DNA of 64,000 bases, from contig NZ_QRDY01000003.1 of the NCBI RefSeq assembly GCF_003386205.1, positions 248,001-312,000 on the forward strand, read 5' to 3'. The stretch comes from Cohnella lupini. GTDB taxonomy: Bacteria > Bacillota > Bacilli > Paenibacillales > Paenibacillaceae. Shown here one piece after another: positions 35,838 to 45,163 of this stretch. Both the position numbers and the translations under genes were made by a program. Under the pieces are notes generated by a model. It ran no database searches, was not told where the DNA came from, and was given only the letters and a program-made list of their open reading frames with translations. Numbering within the stretch: position 1 is the first letter of the stretch; each line of letters begins with the position of its first letter.

Positions 35838-37628
35838 ATGCCCAAAGAACGTTCGATCCGCATTCCCTTGTTTCCGCTCAAGAGCATCCAATCGAATATA
35901 TCGATGGCGTTCTCCTTGTTGATACTTGCCGCGATCGTGGTGACCAGTCTTGTAAGCTATCAAGTATCCGTGGCGGCCGTCGAGCGGAATTCGCAAGGAT
36001 ACATCGAGGAAATCATCAAGCAGGTCAACACGAACATTCAATCGTACGTCGACAATATGGAAAATATCTCTTTGCTTGCTCTCACGAACAAAGACGTGAA
36101 GTACTACATCTCGGATAACGCCTTCATCAGCGCCGAGGATCGCCGAACATACGAGAAACGAATCTCCGATTTGTTCCAAGCGATCCTATACACCCGCCAG
36201 GATATCTCTTCGATCATGGTATTCGGATATAACGGCCGCTTCGTCTCCGATAGGCGAATCACGAATTTGAATCCGAACGCGAGACTTCAAGAGCAAGCTT
36301 GGTACCAGTTGGCGAAGAGCGCCTCCGGGAAATCGGTCATTTCAGCGCCGCACGTGCAAAATATTATCCAGAACGAATATAAATGGGTCGTTTCCCTGAG
36401 TCGCGAGTTGAAGAGCACGGACGGGATTACGGCGGAGGGCATCTTCCTGGTCGACCTGAACCTGAGCATCATTAACGACATATGCAACAATATCAATCTG
36501 GGCAAGAAGGGTTATCTTTTCATCGTCGACCAGAACGGGAACATCGTCTATCATCCGCAGCAGCAGCTCATCGATAGCAAGCTGGGAACGGAAAGAATAT
36601 CGGAAGTTATTCAAGCGCCGAGCGGCAGCTCGTTTAACGTCAACGACGGAGACGGCAAAAGGATCTATTCCGTGCAGGACACGAATTTCGGTTGGAAAAT
36701 CGCCGGAGTCGCGTATTCGGACGATCTGATCGCCAGCCAAGACGAATTGCGCAATTCCATTCTGCTCTACTCGTTATGCGGATTAGCGATTTCGTTGCTC
36801 ATATCCGTCTGGCTTTCCCATCGGTTATCGAAGCCGATCAAGGATCTGCAGTCCGATATGAAGCAGGTGGAGAAAGGCAACTTCGACATTCAGACGGAGA
36901 TCGGGCAAATGAACGAAATCGGGCAACTAGGACGTTCCTTTAATCTGATGGTTAGCAGAACCAAGTTCCTGATGGAGGAAATGATCCATAACCAGGAAAA
37001 CAAGCGCAAGAGCGAGCTTCTGTTGCTTCAATCGCAGATCAATCCTCATTTTCTATATAACACGTTGGATTCGATCGTATGGATGGCAGAGCAGAAGCAG
37101 CACGAAGAGGTCGTGCTCATGACCTCCGCCCTGGCCAAGCTGTTCCGCGCAAGCATTACGAAGGACCAGGAATTGGTGCCTATCCGCGTGGAAATCGAAC
37201 ACATAACCAACTATTTGCTCATTCAGAAGATGCGTTATCATGATGAATTGGATTACGTTATCGATATAGACGAAGCCATTCTTCCTTACAAGACGCTGAA
37301 AATATTGCTGCAGCCGTTCATCGAGAACGCGATCTATCACGGAATTCGGAACATGTACGGAATAGAAAACGGATTAGTGACGATCCGCGGCAGGCAAACG
37401 GATGACCACATCGTTTTCGAGGTCGAAGATAACGGTCATGGAATGACGCCCGAGCAATTGGGACGCATTCTTCAACGGAACGAGGAAGACAACCGGAATC
37501 AAGGCATCGGAATCAATAACGTCAACGAGCGAATCAAGCTGTACTTCGGACATGAATACGGAATTCAAATTCGCAGCGAGATCGAAGAAGGAACGTGCGT
37601 CACGATTACGATTCCCAAACTCGAATAA
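35838..37628 (+). CDS. Sensor histidine kinase, YesM type
   Basis: A 596-aa membrane kinase. One transmembrane helix at about 15-40, an extracellular dCache sensor domain (about 45-290), a second helix (about 303-325) and HAMP (about 325-378) precede the His_kinase domain with QINPHFLYNTLDSIVWMAE (phospho-accepting His about 400). The ATPase domain has the N box FIENAIYHGI and G boxes DNGHGM and GIGINNVNERI. It pairs with the response regulator one base upstream. The membrane-anchored sugar-binding protein encoded next probably presents ligand to the sensor domain. Confidence 0.93.
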   Translation: MPKERSIRIPLFPLKSIQSNISMAFSLLILAAIVVTSLVSYQVSVAAVERNSQGYIEEIIKQVNTNIQSYVDNMENISLLALTNKDVKYYISDNAFISAEDRRTYEKRISDLFQAILYTRQDISSIMVFGYNGRFVSDRRITNLNPNARLQEQAWYQLAKSASGKSVISAPHVQNIIQNEYKWVVSLSRELKSTDGITAEGIFLVDLNLSIINDICNNINLGKKGYLFIVDQNGNIVYHPQQQLIDSKLGTERISEVIQAPSGSSFNVNDGDGKRIYSVQDTNFGWKIAGVAYSDDLIASQDELRNSILLYSLCGLAISLLISVWLSHRLSKPIKDLQSDMKQVEKGNFDIQTEIGQMNEIGQLGRSFNLMVSRTKFLMEEMIHNQENKRKSELLLLQSQINPHFLYNTLDSIVWMAEQKQHEEVVLMTSALAKLFRASITKDQELVPIRVEIEHITNYLLIQKMRYHDELDYVIDIDEAILPYKTLKILLQPFIENAIYHGIRNMYGIENGLVTIRGRQTDDHIVFEVEDNGHGMTPEQLGRILQRNEEDNRNQGIGINNVNERIKLYFGHEYGIQIRSEIEEGTCVTITIPKLE

Positions 37629-37640
37629 AGGGAGTACGAC

Positions 37641-38624
37641 ATGCGCAAGCCGAAATATGCCATAGGATTCATCATACTCGTCCTTGTCGTCGGGGTATAT
37701 TCCATCGTTTATTTCAAGCTTATCGGATCGCCGCATAAGGGGAACAACGTAACGGTCGTTCTGAAGTCGATGAACGTCCGCTTGGATTTCTGGCAAGCCG
37801 TGAGCAATGGAGCGGAAGCCGCCGCCAAAGAGATGGGGCTGGAGCTCGTCGTGCAAGGACCGCTGCAGGAAGGGGACGCTGACGATCAAATTCTGATCTT
37901 GGAGGATGCGATCGATAGGAAGCCGGACGCGATCGTCGTCGCTCCGATCATGGACGATCGGATGCCCGCGATGCTCGATAAAATCCGTTCCTCCGGGATC
38001 GAATTGATCGTGATCGATACTCCCGTGGACATGAATCCGGCTCCCGTCGTCGTCTCGAACGATCACGAGGAAGCGGGGAGGCTTGCCGGACAGACGGCGA
38101 TCGATGAAGCAAAAGGAAGGCCTACCGTAGCGATTATCGGCGATAGCGCCGACTCGAGGATCTCCGCCGAGAGATTAACGGGACTTAAGCAGGCGATGCT
38201 GCCCTATAAAGATAGCCTGATCGGAATGTATTACGCGGATAACTCCGAAGAGCAAGCTTACGAGGTTGCCAAGCGACTGTTGGCGGAGGACAATCCTTTT
38301 AATACGCTGATCGCTCTGAATGAATCGGCTACGCTGGGCGCTGCCAAAGCGCTGAAAGAGCGGAATAAATCAGGCGTTATCAACTTGATCGGCTTCGACA
38401 GCTCCGTCGACGAAATACAACTGCTTGAAGCGGGAGTCGTGAAAGCGGCTATCGTTCAAAAGCCGTTCAACATGGGGTATTTGGGCGTAAAAACGGCGCT
38501 TAAGCTTATCCATGGCGGCGATGCCGAATCGATAACGTATATCGAATCCAATTTGATCACGAAGGAAAACATGTATTCGCCGGAGAATCAGAAGCTTCTG
38601 TTTCCGTTCATCAATAACAGGTAG
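37641..38624 (+). CDS. Membrane-anchored sugar-binding sensor protein
   Basis: A 327-aa protein with an uncleaved N-terminal membrane helix (about 7-27; no lipobox Cys) followed by a RbsB/XylF-like type 1 periplasmic-binding domain (VTVVLKSMNVRLDFWQAVSNGAEAAAKEMG; IDRKPDAIVVAPI; LIVIDTPVDMN; NLIGFDSS). It lies 12 bases after the kinase gene. In clostridia a similar protein (XylFII) joins the kinase LytS on the outer surface and switches it on when xylose binds. The order regulator-kinase-binding protein suggests the same arrangement here. The ligand is unknown. Confidence 0.85.
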   Translation: MRKPKYAIGFIILVLVVGVYSIVYFKLIGSPHKGNNVTVVLKSMNVRLDFWQAVSNGAEAAAKEMGLELVVQGPLQEGDADDQILILEDAIDRKPDAIVVAPIMDDRMPAMLDKIRSSGIELIVIDTPVDMNPAPVVVSNDHEEAGRLAGQTAIDEAKGRPTVAIIGDSADSRISAERLTGLKQAMLPYKDSLIGMYYADNSEEQAYEVAKRLLAEDNPFNTLIALNESATLGAAKALKERNKSGVINLIGFDSSVDEIQLLEAGVVKAAIVQKPFNMGYLGVKTALKLIHGGDAESITYIESNLITKENMYSPENQKLLFPFINNR

Positions 38625-38645
38625 GTTGGAGGGAGTAATCGACCG

Positions 38646-39923
38646 ATGCGAACCATTCCCCGTCAAGCTCGACGCATAGCTTGCATGCTCATTGCAACGT
38701 TCGTGCCATTGATTATCGCTTCGTGCGCGAATTCGGGTTCGGAGCCTATAGCGCCGGTGCAAGAGGAGCCAGCGCTCATTCGCTTCGTCGCATCCGAGTA
38801 CAGCACGGAGACGAAACCGTTACTGGAGAAGCTCGTGAAGGAATTCGAACTTAAGAATCCATTGATCGACATCGAGCTGCAAGTGGCGAACTGGGACATT
38901 CTCGACGGCATCTACACGACGATGATTAGCAAGAACCAACCGCCGGACTTGCTGAACACCAACGTTTACGCCCATTTTGCCCAAGATGGCCTGCTTAACG
39001 ACTTGAGCGATATCGTCTCTCCCGAGCTCGCGAATAAGCTTTATCCGAATTTAATGGAAATGGATAGGATGAACGGCATTCAATACGCGATTCCTTACGT
39101 GGCTTCGATGCGCAATCTTTACTTTAACGATGAATTGTTTGCCAAAGCCGGCATCGCGGCACCTCCCACGACTTGGTCCGAGCTTAAGGAAGCCGCCCGC
39201 AAGATCAAAGCCACGGGCATTGCCGACGGCTTCGGCGTGGATCTGACGGATAACGAGACGCAGGCGTATTTGTCGTACTTCTTCTATGGCGCCGGCGGAA
39301 CGTGGATCAAGGACGGCAAATGGGCGATCAACTCTCCCGCCAACGTCGAGGGATTGACCTTCCTTAAGGAGATGTTCGACAGCGGGCTCACGGATCCCGA
39401 TCCGACGGTCACGACGCGGGACGAGAAGCAGCGGATATTAGGTTACGGAGAGCTGGGCATGATGATCTCCGGCAATTACTTTACCTCGGTCGTTCCGAAG
39501 GAATTTCCGGGCTTGAAGTGGGGAGTGGGTCCCATCCCGGTGAAGGACGGTACGCCGCCGATTTCTTTCGGGGTACATGATTTGCTCGTTTCCTTCAAGA
39601 CGGATCACACGAACAAAGAGGCGTTGTCCAAATTCCTGGACTTTCTATACGAGGATTCGGCTTACGAAGAGATGATCAAGCGAGAAGGTTTTCTTCCCGT
39701 CACCACGACGGTCGGCACCGCATTATCCGGCCAAGACGAGGTCATGAAGGCGCATCTGGAGGCGCTCCGAAGGGCTAAGTTCTATCCGGTTCAAGAGCCT
39801 GCATGGCAGGCGGTCTTAGATTACGCGCGCAAGATGGGAGACGCCGTTCTTTACGAGCATCTTACGCCGCGAGCCGCGCTAGACCAGCTTCAGCACTTCG
39901 CCGAGTCCAAGAGCAAACGGTAA
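38646..39923 (+). CDS. Extracellular solute-binding lipoprotein, family 1 (first)
   Basis: A 425-aa MalE/UgpB-type binding protein. The signal peptide ends at the lipobox IIASC (Cys about 27). The mature domain starts with LIRFVASEYSTETKPLLEKL and has the family segments DLLNTNVYAHF and LGYGELGMMISGNYFTSV. It lies 21 bases downstream of the sensor gene, in the same operon. A second, different binding protein follows at 40095; one permease pair therefore seems to serve two binding proteins, or this copy works only in sensing. Confidence 0.9.
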   Translation: MRTIPRQARRIACMLIATFVPLIIASCANSGSEPIAPVQEEPALIRFVASEYSTETKPLLEKLVKEFELKNPLIDIELQVANWDILDGIYTTMISKNQPPDLLNTNVYAHFAQDGLLNDLSDIVSPELANKLYPNLMEMDRMNGIQYAIPYVASMRNLYFNDELFAKAGIAAPPTTWSELKEAARKIKATGIADGFGVDLTDNETQAYLSYFFYGAGGTWIKDGKWAINSPANVEGLTFLKEMFDSGLTDPDPTVTTRDEKQRILGYGELGMMISGNYFTSVVPKEFPGLKWGVGPIPVKDGTPPISFGVHDLLVSFKTDHTNKEALSKFLDFLYEDSAYEEMIKREGFLPVTTTVGTALSGQDEVMKAHLEALRRAKFYPVQEPAWQAVLDYARKMGDAVLYEHLTPRAALDQLQHFAESKSKR

Positions 39924-40094
39924 AAGCATGACTATTCTCTCGATACTCGGCACTAACGGAAGATAACAAAGAATTCGTGGAAGATATTCGATAGAGACTT
40001 CAGCCCTCCCGCCTTATGATGAAATCAAGCGCTAGAGTTCTTTCAGAGCTCCTATACAAAGCGTAAATTCATCATTCGTGGGAGGGTTTGCTTT

Positions 40095-41471
40095 ATGATT
40101 ATGAAGAAAAAGTTTGCAGCGCTTGGTATCTCCGCGATTCTGGCGGCAGTTACGCTGGCAGGATGCGGTTCGAACGGCAACGAAGCATCCAATTCTCCTT
40201 CCGCATCTGCTCCTGCGGCTTCGCCGTCGGCTAGCGCACCGGCATCCGAGTCGGCGTCTCCGGACACCACGGTGAAATTGACCGGCGATTTCGAAATTCA
40301 ATATTTCGTCGGCGGTTACGGCGACAAATGGTGGAAAAAAGTAATCGCGGACTTCCAAGCCGCTAACCCCGACTTGAACGTCAAAGAATCCGGCGGCCCT
40401 AAAATCAACGATCAAATGAAACCCCGTTGGATCGGAGGAAATCCGCCCGATTTCGTATATATCGATGGAGCAGGCCTGAACGACCGTCAAATGGTAGAGG
40501 ATGGCCAGCTTGAAGACTTGACGGAATGGTTGAAGGATGCCAAGAACGTCGACGGCGATTTGATCACCGACATCTTGGCGCAACCTGCCCAACAATTCGA
40601 TGGCAAGGTATATAACATTCCGCTCGTGCTCAATTCATGGGGCGTGTTCTGGAACAAAGCCCTCTTCAAGGAAAAGGGCTGGACGGAACCGACCGACTTC
40701 CAATCTTTCCTTGACGTAAGCGACAAAATCAAAGCGGCGGGAACGACGCCGTTTATCCACACCGGTAAATATCCGTATTATATCAATGGATCGATTCTGT
40801 ACCCTGCGATCGTATCCGCGAACAACAACGACTTCACTATTCTCCAAGATATGGCCGCAAATAAGGTTGAAGCTTACGAAAGCCCTGCCGTACTGGCGGC
40901 GTTGAACAAAATCGTAGCTTTGCGCGACAAAGGCTTTATCGACAAAGCATCGATCCAGATCAACCACACGGACTCGCAAATGCTGTTCCTGCAAAACAAG
41001 GACGCCTTTATTCCGAACGGTCTGTGGTTGCCTAACGAAATGGCCAAAGATATTCCGGAAGGCTTCGACTTCGGATTTATCCCTTCCGTCACTCAAGACG
41101 CCGGCGGTAAAGTCGTGGCTAACACGTCCACTTCGACCGTAGCGATCGCGAAGAACGGCAAAAACAAAGATGCTGCCAAAGCGTTCCTGCAATTCATTTT
41201 CTCCAAAGCGCAAGCTTCCCAGTGGGCAGAGCTAAGCGGCGCGCCTTCGAACATCAAAGGCGATATCAGCAGCTCCAACGCGCCTAACTTCGTTAAGGAC
41301 GCGGCGAAGTATTTGACCGACCCTAACACCATCGTTATCCCGACGATCACCTACAACGCGGATGTGGATAAGGCGATGATGGATGCGACAGACGCTCTCA
41401 CAATCAGCAAGATCACTCCTGAAGAATGGGTCAAACGCGTAACCGACGTCGTGAAAAAAGTTAGCAAGTAA
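40095..41471 (+). CDS. Extracellular solute-binding lipoprotein, family 1 (second)
   Basis: A 458-aa sugar-binding lipoprotein (lipobox LAGC, then an Ala/Ser/Pro linker). The binding domain begins TGDFEIQYFVGGYGDKWWKKVI and contains IPLVLNSWGVFWNK and FLQNKDAFIPNGLWLPNE, typical of oligosaccharide binders. GGAGGG lies 8 bases before the ATG. The 171-base gap in front implies its own promoter (a TATACA box near 40054 is a candidate). A large hairpin follows before the permease genes. Codon use is biased to preferred codons, suggesting high expression. Confidence 0.92.
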   Translation: MIMKKKFAALGISAILAAVTLAGCGSNGNEASNSPSASAPAASPSASAPASESASPDTTVKLTGDFEIQYFVGGYGDKWWKKVIADFQAANPDLNVKESGGPKINDQMKPRWIGGNPPDFVYIDGAGLNDRQMVEDGQLEDLTEWLKDAKNVDGDLITDILAQPAQQFDGKVYNIPLVLNSWGVFWNKALFKEKGWTEPTDFQSFLDVSDKIKAAGTTPFIHTGKYPYYINGSILYPAIVSANNNDFTILQDMAANKVEAYESPAVLAALNKIVALRDKGFIDKASIQINHTDSQMLFLQNKDAFIPNGLWLPNEMAKDIPEGFDFGFIPSVTQDAGGKVVANTSTSTVAIAKNGKNKDAAKAFLQFIFSKAQASQWAELSGAPSNIKGDISSSNAPNFVKDAAKYLTDPNTIVIPTITYNADVDKAMMDATDALTISKITPEEWVKRVTDVVKKVSK

Positions 41472-41491
41472 GAAGAGCTATCAAGATTAAA

Positions 41492-41531
41492 GCGGAGGGT
41501 GATCGGGGCTATTGCCTCGATCATCCTCTGC
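41492..41531 (+). other. Intra-operon hairpin after the second binding-protein gene
   Basis: GCGGAGGGTGATCGGGG pairs with CCTCGATCATCCTCTGC across a 6-base loop, with three G-U wobble pairs and no mismatch. No T run follows. This repeats the arrangement at 12101 and probably lowers permease relative to binding-protein expression. Confidence 0.6.
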
Positions 41532-41559
41532 CAATTTACTCGGAGGGCGGTAGGGCAAT

Positions 41560-42462
41560 ATGAACTCAGGGACCGCAAAGTGGCAGCGGAACGTATTTAT
41601 CGCATCATTCATCATCCCTACTCTTTTATTCTTTGGCGTGTTTACCATATACCCCGTTATGCAAGGACTCTATTATTCCTTCTTCGATTGGTCCGGAATG
41701 TCGAATCAGAAAACGTTCATCGGATTGGATAACTTCAAGGAACTATATCACGACCCGATTATCTGGAGAGCGATCGGCAACGATTATTTTCTCGTGGCGG
41801 GAAAAGTCATCGGCATTATGGTCATCGCCACTTTCTTCGCGGTAGCTCTCACGCGTTTCGGCTTTAAGATGGCCGGGTTCTTCCGGTCGATCTTCTTCAT
41901 TCCGAATGTTATTTCCGTCGTCGTTATCGGCGTGTTGTGGAATTTTATATATAATCCGCAAATCGGCTTCTTGAACGCGTTTCTGTCGTTATTCACCAAA
42001 GAGCAGGTGACGATCACTTGGCTCGGCTTCACGAGCCATACGATATGGATGTTGCTGCCGCCGGCGATATGGGCGGGAATCGGATTCTATATGATTCTTC
42101 TGATCGCGGCGATCCAGAGCGTTCCCGATTCGTATTACGAAGCCGCGAGCTTGGAGGGCGCCAGTCAATGGAGGCAATTCCGCGATATTACGATTCCGCT
42201 GGTCTGGGAACAGATCAAAGTATCGGTTCTGAACATCATGATGACCACGCTGAACGGTTCGTTCGTTATCGTCTGGATCATGACCGAAGGCGGACCGGAT
42301 AACAGCACGCAGGTTATGGGCTCGTATTTGTATCAAATGGCGTTCCGTCAATATCATTTCGGTTACGGTGCTTCGATAGGGTTTATCATCTTGGTCCTGT
42401 CGCTAATTACGACTGTCATTCTTCAACGGTTAATGCGTCAAGAAACCGTCGAGATGAGCTAG
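41560..42462 (+). CDS. Sugar ABC transporter permease, MalF type
   Basis: A 300-aa membrane protein with six predicted helices. The EAA loop reads YYEAASLEGASQWRQFRDITIPLVW (about residues 193-217). It forms the channel with the next gene product, 13 bases downstream. No ATPase gene is linked, so it depends on a shared ATPase such as MsmX. Confidence 0.92.
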   Translation: MNSGTAKWQRNVFIASFIIPTLLFFGVFTIYPVMQGLYYSFFDWSGMSNQKTFIGLDNFKELYHDPIIWRAIGNDYFLVAGKVIGIMVIATFFAVALTRFGFKMAGFFRSIFFIPNVISVVVIGVLWNFIYNPQIGFLNAFLSLFTKEQVTITWLGFTSHTIWMLLPPAIWAGIGFYMILLIAAIQSVPDSYYEAASLEGASQWRQFRDITIPLVWEQIKVSVLNIMMTTLNGSFVIVWIMTEGGPDNSTQVMGSYLYQMAFRQYHFGYGASIGFIILVLSLITTVILQRLMRQETVEMS

Positions 42463-42475
42463 AGGGGGCTATTCG

Positions 42476-43321
42476 ATGAAAACGGGAATCAGAAATCCGG
42501 TTGTTAAATTGTTTTTTTATGCTATTCTATTCATTTGGGGAATCTCCGTACTCTATCCGCTACTGTGGACATTGCTAGACGCATTGAAAGACAACGAGCA
42601 GTTTTTCCGAAATACGCCTTGGTCATTGCCGGAATTCCCGTTGTTGTGGTCTAACTTCTCCTACGTATGGAGTAAATATAATTTCAGCACGTACTTCTTA
42701 AATTCTATAATCGTCACGGCGGGCTCGACCGGATTAGGATTGCTGCTGTCCGCCACTACGGCTTACGTATTAGCCCGCTATAAGTTCAGAGGGAGCAATT
42801 CTTTATACTTGCTCTATATCTCATCTATGATGATACCGTTCGTATTGGCGCTAATTCCGTTGTTTTTCCTAATGAACTCTATGAATTTGATCAATACGAA
42901 GCTAGGGCTAATCGTTGTCTATGCTTCCAGCGTTCTAGCGTTCGGTATATTCGTGCTAGTCGGTTTCTTCAAATCGTTGCCGAAGGAGCTGGAAGAAGCG
43001 GCAATCGTGGACGGAGCTTCTTATTACGGGACGTTCTTCCGGGTCATGCTGCCGTTATCCCAACCCGGACTGATCACGATTGCCATCGTTAACGTTCTTA
43101 ACATCTGGAACGAATACATCGTCGGTACGATCCTGATCAACGATCCTAGTCAGTACACGCTGCCGGTGGAAATCGGGGTCATGCAGGCGGAAATGCAGTA
43201 CCGAACGGAGTGGGGACCGTTATTCGCGGCTTTGTTTATTACCATCGTTCCCGTTCTTCTTATGTACATCTTCTTTCAACGGCAAATCGCCAGCGGGATC
43301 ACCGCGGGCGCGGTTAAATAA
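42476..43321 (+). CDS. Sugar ABC transporter permease, MalG type
   Basis: A 281-aa membrane protein, partner of the preceding permease. The EAA loop is LEEAAIVDGASYYGTFFRVMLPLSQ (about 172-196). AGAGGGGG precedes the ATG. It is followed after 28 bases by an MFS transporter gene in the same operon. Confidence 0.92.
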   Translation: MKTGIRNPVVKLFFYAILFIWGISVLYPLLWTLLDALKDNEQFFRNTPWSLPEFPLLWSNFSYVWSKYNFSTYFLNSIIVTAGSTGLGLLLSATTAYVLARYKFRGSNSLYLLYISSMMIPFVLALIPLFFLMNSMNLINTKLGLIVVYASSVLAFGIFVLVGFFKSLPKELEEAAIVDGASYYGTFFRVMLPLSQPGLITIAIVNVLNIWNEYIVGTILINDPSQYTLPVEIGVMQAEMQYRTEWGPLFAALFITIVPVLLMYIFFQRQIASGITAGAVK

Positions 43322-43349
43322 GAAAGTCATCAGGCGGAAGGTGCAATAA

Positions 43350-44537
43350 GTGTCCAAAGAAATGCGCAAGCTGCTGGTCATGAACGCGATCAGCTCGATT
43401 ATCACGATTTACATCGGAATATTCGTAAACCTGTATATTTGGGAAGATGGGCAATCCATCGCCGAGGTGTCGCTGTACAATATGTCGATGTTCATCACTT
43501 GGGGAATTGCCTTCGTCGCGGCGGCCAAGCTGCTGAACCGGTTTACGATTCGATTACCATTAGCGGTTTCCGCGATTTGCGGAGCCGCTGCTTTTACGTA
43601 TTTGGTATCGGTGCAGATCGATAACCGGATGCTGTGGATTATTCTGCTAGGAATACCGGTCGGAGCTATGTTCGGTTCCGCGGGAGCCGCGCAAAATCTT
43701 AGCATCGCCCTAAGAGGCAAGGGAAGCGAGTTCGCTCCTTATTTCGCCGCGTTCATGGTCATCTCGCAAATATTGTCCATGGTCGTGCCGTTCGTTTCCG
43801 CGAAGGTCATCGACGGATTCGGATATGCCGGCTCCTTCGTCATGATGCTGGTTTTCGTAGCCCTGATGCTCGCGTTTTCCTTCGTCATGCCCAAGATCAC
43901 TTTGGCGGAGCCCCTACGGTCAGGCAAGCCGGCGGTCGCCGTCCGATATCGCTTCCGTTCCGCCTTCGGCCGTCCCGGCTCGAAGTGGATCATCCTCTCC
44001 CTGCTCGCGGCGGGCGTGTTCATGCAGTTCCAGAATTTATTTACTCTGCTGTTCACTTTCTCCGTCACCCAAGACAAGCTGCTTATCGCGCTGTTGAACA
44101 TGCTGTACACCTGCTGCTCGTTACTTGGCTTGTGGATGTACCGGAAAATTAAAATCAATGAAATGAGATGGCTTTGGATCGGCATGTCCCTTATGGCGGT
44201 AGGCTTTCTGATCGTGCTGTTCAAAGAGCCGATCGCGTTGATCCTATCCAACGTACTGACATCCATCGGCATGTTTTATTTTACGACCGTGTGGAACGCG
44301 CAGCAGTTCAGATTCATACAACATGCGGAACCATCCCAGCAAGCTTCCTTCCTCGTATGGAGGGAATGTACGCTTGTCTTTACCCGATGCGTGTTGCTTG
44401 CGCTCACGTTGCCTCTGAAGGATATGGGAGGGTCGGGATTCGCGCTTATTATCGGAGTTACGATCGTCTGCCTATTGTCCATTCCGGCTTTCCAACAGCG
44501 TGCGATGCGCGAAGCGGAGGGAGAACGGAAGTCTTAG
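43350..44537 (+). CDS. MFS transporter
   Basis: A 395-aa protein made almost entirely of hydrophobic helices, with about 11-12 membrane segments and short charged loops in the middle (about 190-215), as in the major facilitator superfamily. The start is GTG at 43350 with GGAAGGTG 7 bases upstream. It closes the second sugar locus. It might export an excess sugar or import a monosaccharide; no substrate signature is visible. Confidence 0.8.
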   Translation: MSKEMRKLLVMNAISSIITIYIGIFVNLYIWEDGQSIAEVSLYNMSMFITWGIAFVAAAKLLNRFTIRLPLAVSAICGAAAFTYLVSVQIDNRMLWIILLGIPVGAMFGSAGAAQNLSIALRGKGSEFAPYFAAFMVISQILSMVVPFVSAKVIDGFGYAGSFVMMLVFVALMLAFSFVMPKITLAEPLRSGKPAVAVRYRFRSAFGRPGSKWIILSLLAAGVFMQFQNLFTLLFTFSVTQDKLLIALLNMLYTCCSLLGLWMYRKIKINEMRWLWIGMSLMAVGFLIVLFKEPIALILSNVLTSIGMFYFTTVWNAQQFRFIQHAEPSQQASFLVWRECTLVFTRCVLLALTLPLKDMGGSGFALIIGVTIVCLLSIPAFQQRAMREAEGERKS

Positions 44538-44541
44538 CGCA

Positions 44542-44570
44542 AAGAACCGTCGGAGTTCTCCGACGGTTCT
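44542..44570 (+). terminator. Hairpin ending the second sugar operon
   Basis: AGAACCGTCGGA and TCCGACGGTTCT form a perfect 12-bp stem with a GTTC loop, five bases after the stop codon of the MFS gene. The following TATCTTTAT is only moderately T-rich. Confidence 0.8.
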
Positions 44571-44623
44571 TATCTTTATACCTTTGAATTTTTTCTTAAT
44601 AATCTCGAAATTGTTCTTTATTT

Positions 44624-45082
44624 TCAGGCGATTCCGTTTTGCAAGAAAGCGATCAGCATCAGCATAATAACCGCGAAGATGGCCAAACCGTTCATTACGG
44701 TACCGATGACCGAAAATACCTTCTTATAACCGACGCGAACAAGACCAACAATGCCGAAGATCAGGCCTATGACGTTAACGATAAGAATAAGCGGGTACGC
44801 GATTAGATAGCCTAGAAGCGGCTTCAGCTTTTCGACGAGCTCTTCTTCGGACATCGTCAATTCGTTGTTGGAATCGACGAGAGTCGAAAAGTCGATCTCG
44901 TTGGAAATCAAGACGATCACGCCGATCGTTACGCCGACGAACGCAAAGATGCTGACGATGGCCAGAACGAAGGAGGCGATTCCGAGACCGCTGTGCCTTA
45001 ACGGGCCGTTATCCGGCTGAAGAATCGGACTGAAAGACTTTTGATTCTCAAAATGTTCATTATTTTCAGGCTGCTCGTTCAT
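44624..45082 (-). CDS. Small membrane protein, DUF4064-like
   Basis: A 152-aa protein with a hydrophilic N-terminus of about 30 residues and three membrane segments (GLGIASFVLAIVSIFAFVG; YLIAYPLILIVNVIGLIFGI; VFSVIGTVMNGLAIFAVIML). The pairing of a GLG...FVLA helix with a later G(V/I)MN(G/A)LA helix is typical of DUF4064/DUF4190-like proteins of bacilli with no known role. The ATG at 45082 is chosen because GAGGTGG lies just upstream on the minus strand; a longer frame to 45235 would overlap the divergent gene. Confidence 0.65.
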   Translation of the reverse strand: MNEQPENNEHFENQKSFSPILQPDNGPLRHSGLGIASFVLAIVSIFAFVGVTIGVIVLISNEIDFSTLVDSNNELTMSEEELVEKLKPLLGYLIAYPLILIVNVIGLIFGIVGLVRVGYKKVFSVIGTVMNGLAIFAVIMLMLIAFLQNGIA

Positions 45083-45163
45083 GACTTTCCACCTCGTTAA
45101 CGTTATGATAGTTAGAGCTTGATCCCAATATGATTCTAATATCCAAGGAGGAAGTACCCCCGC

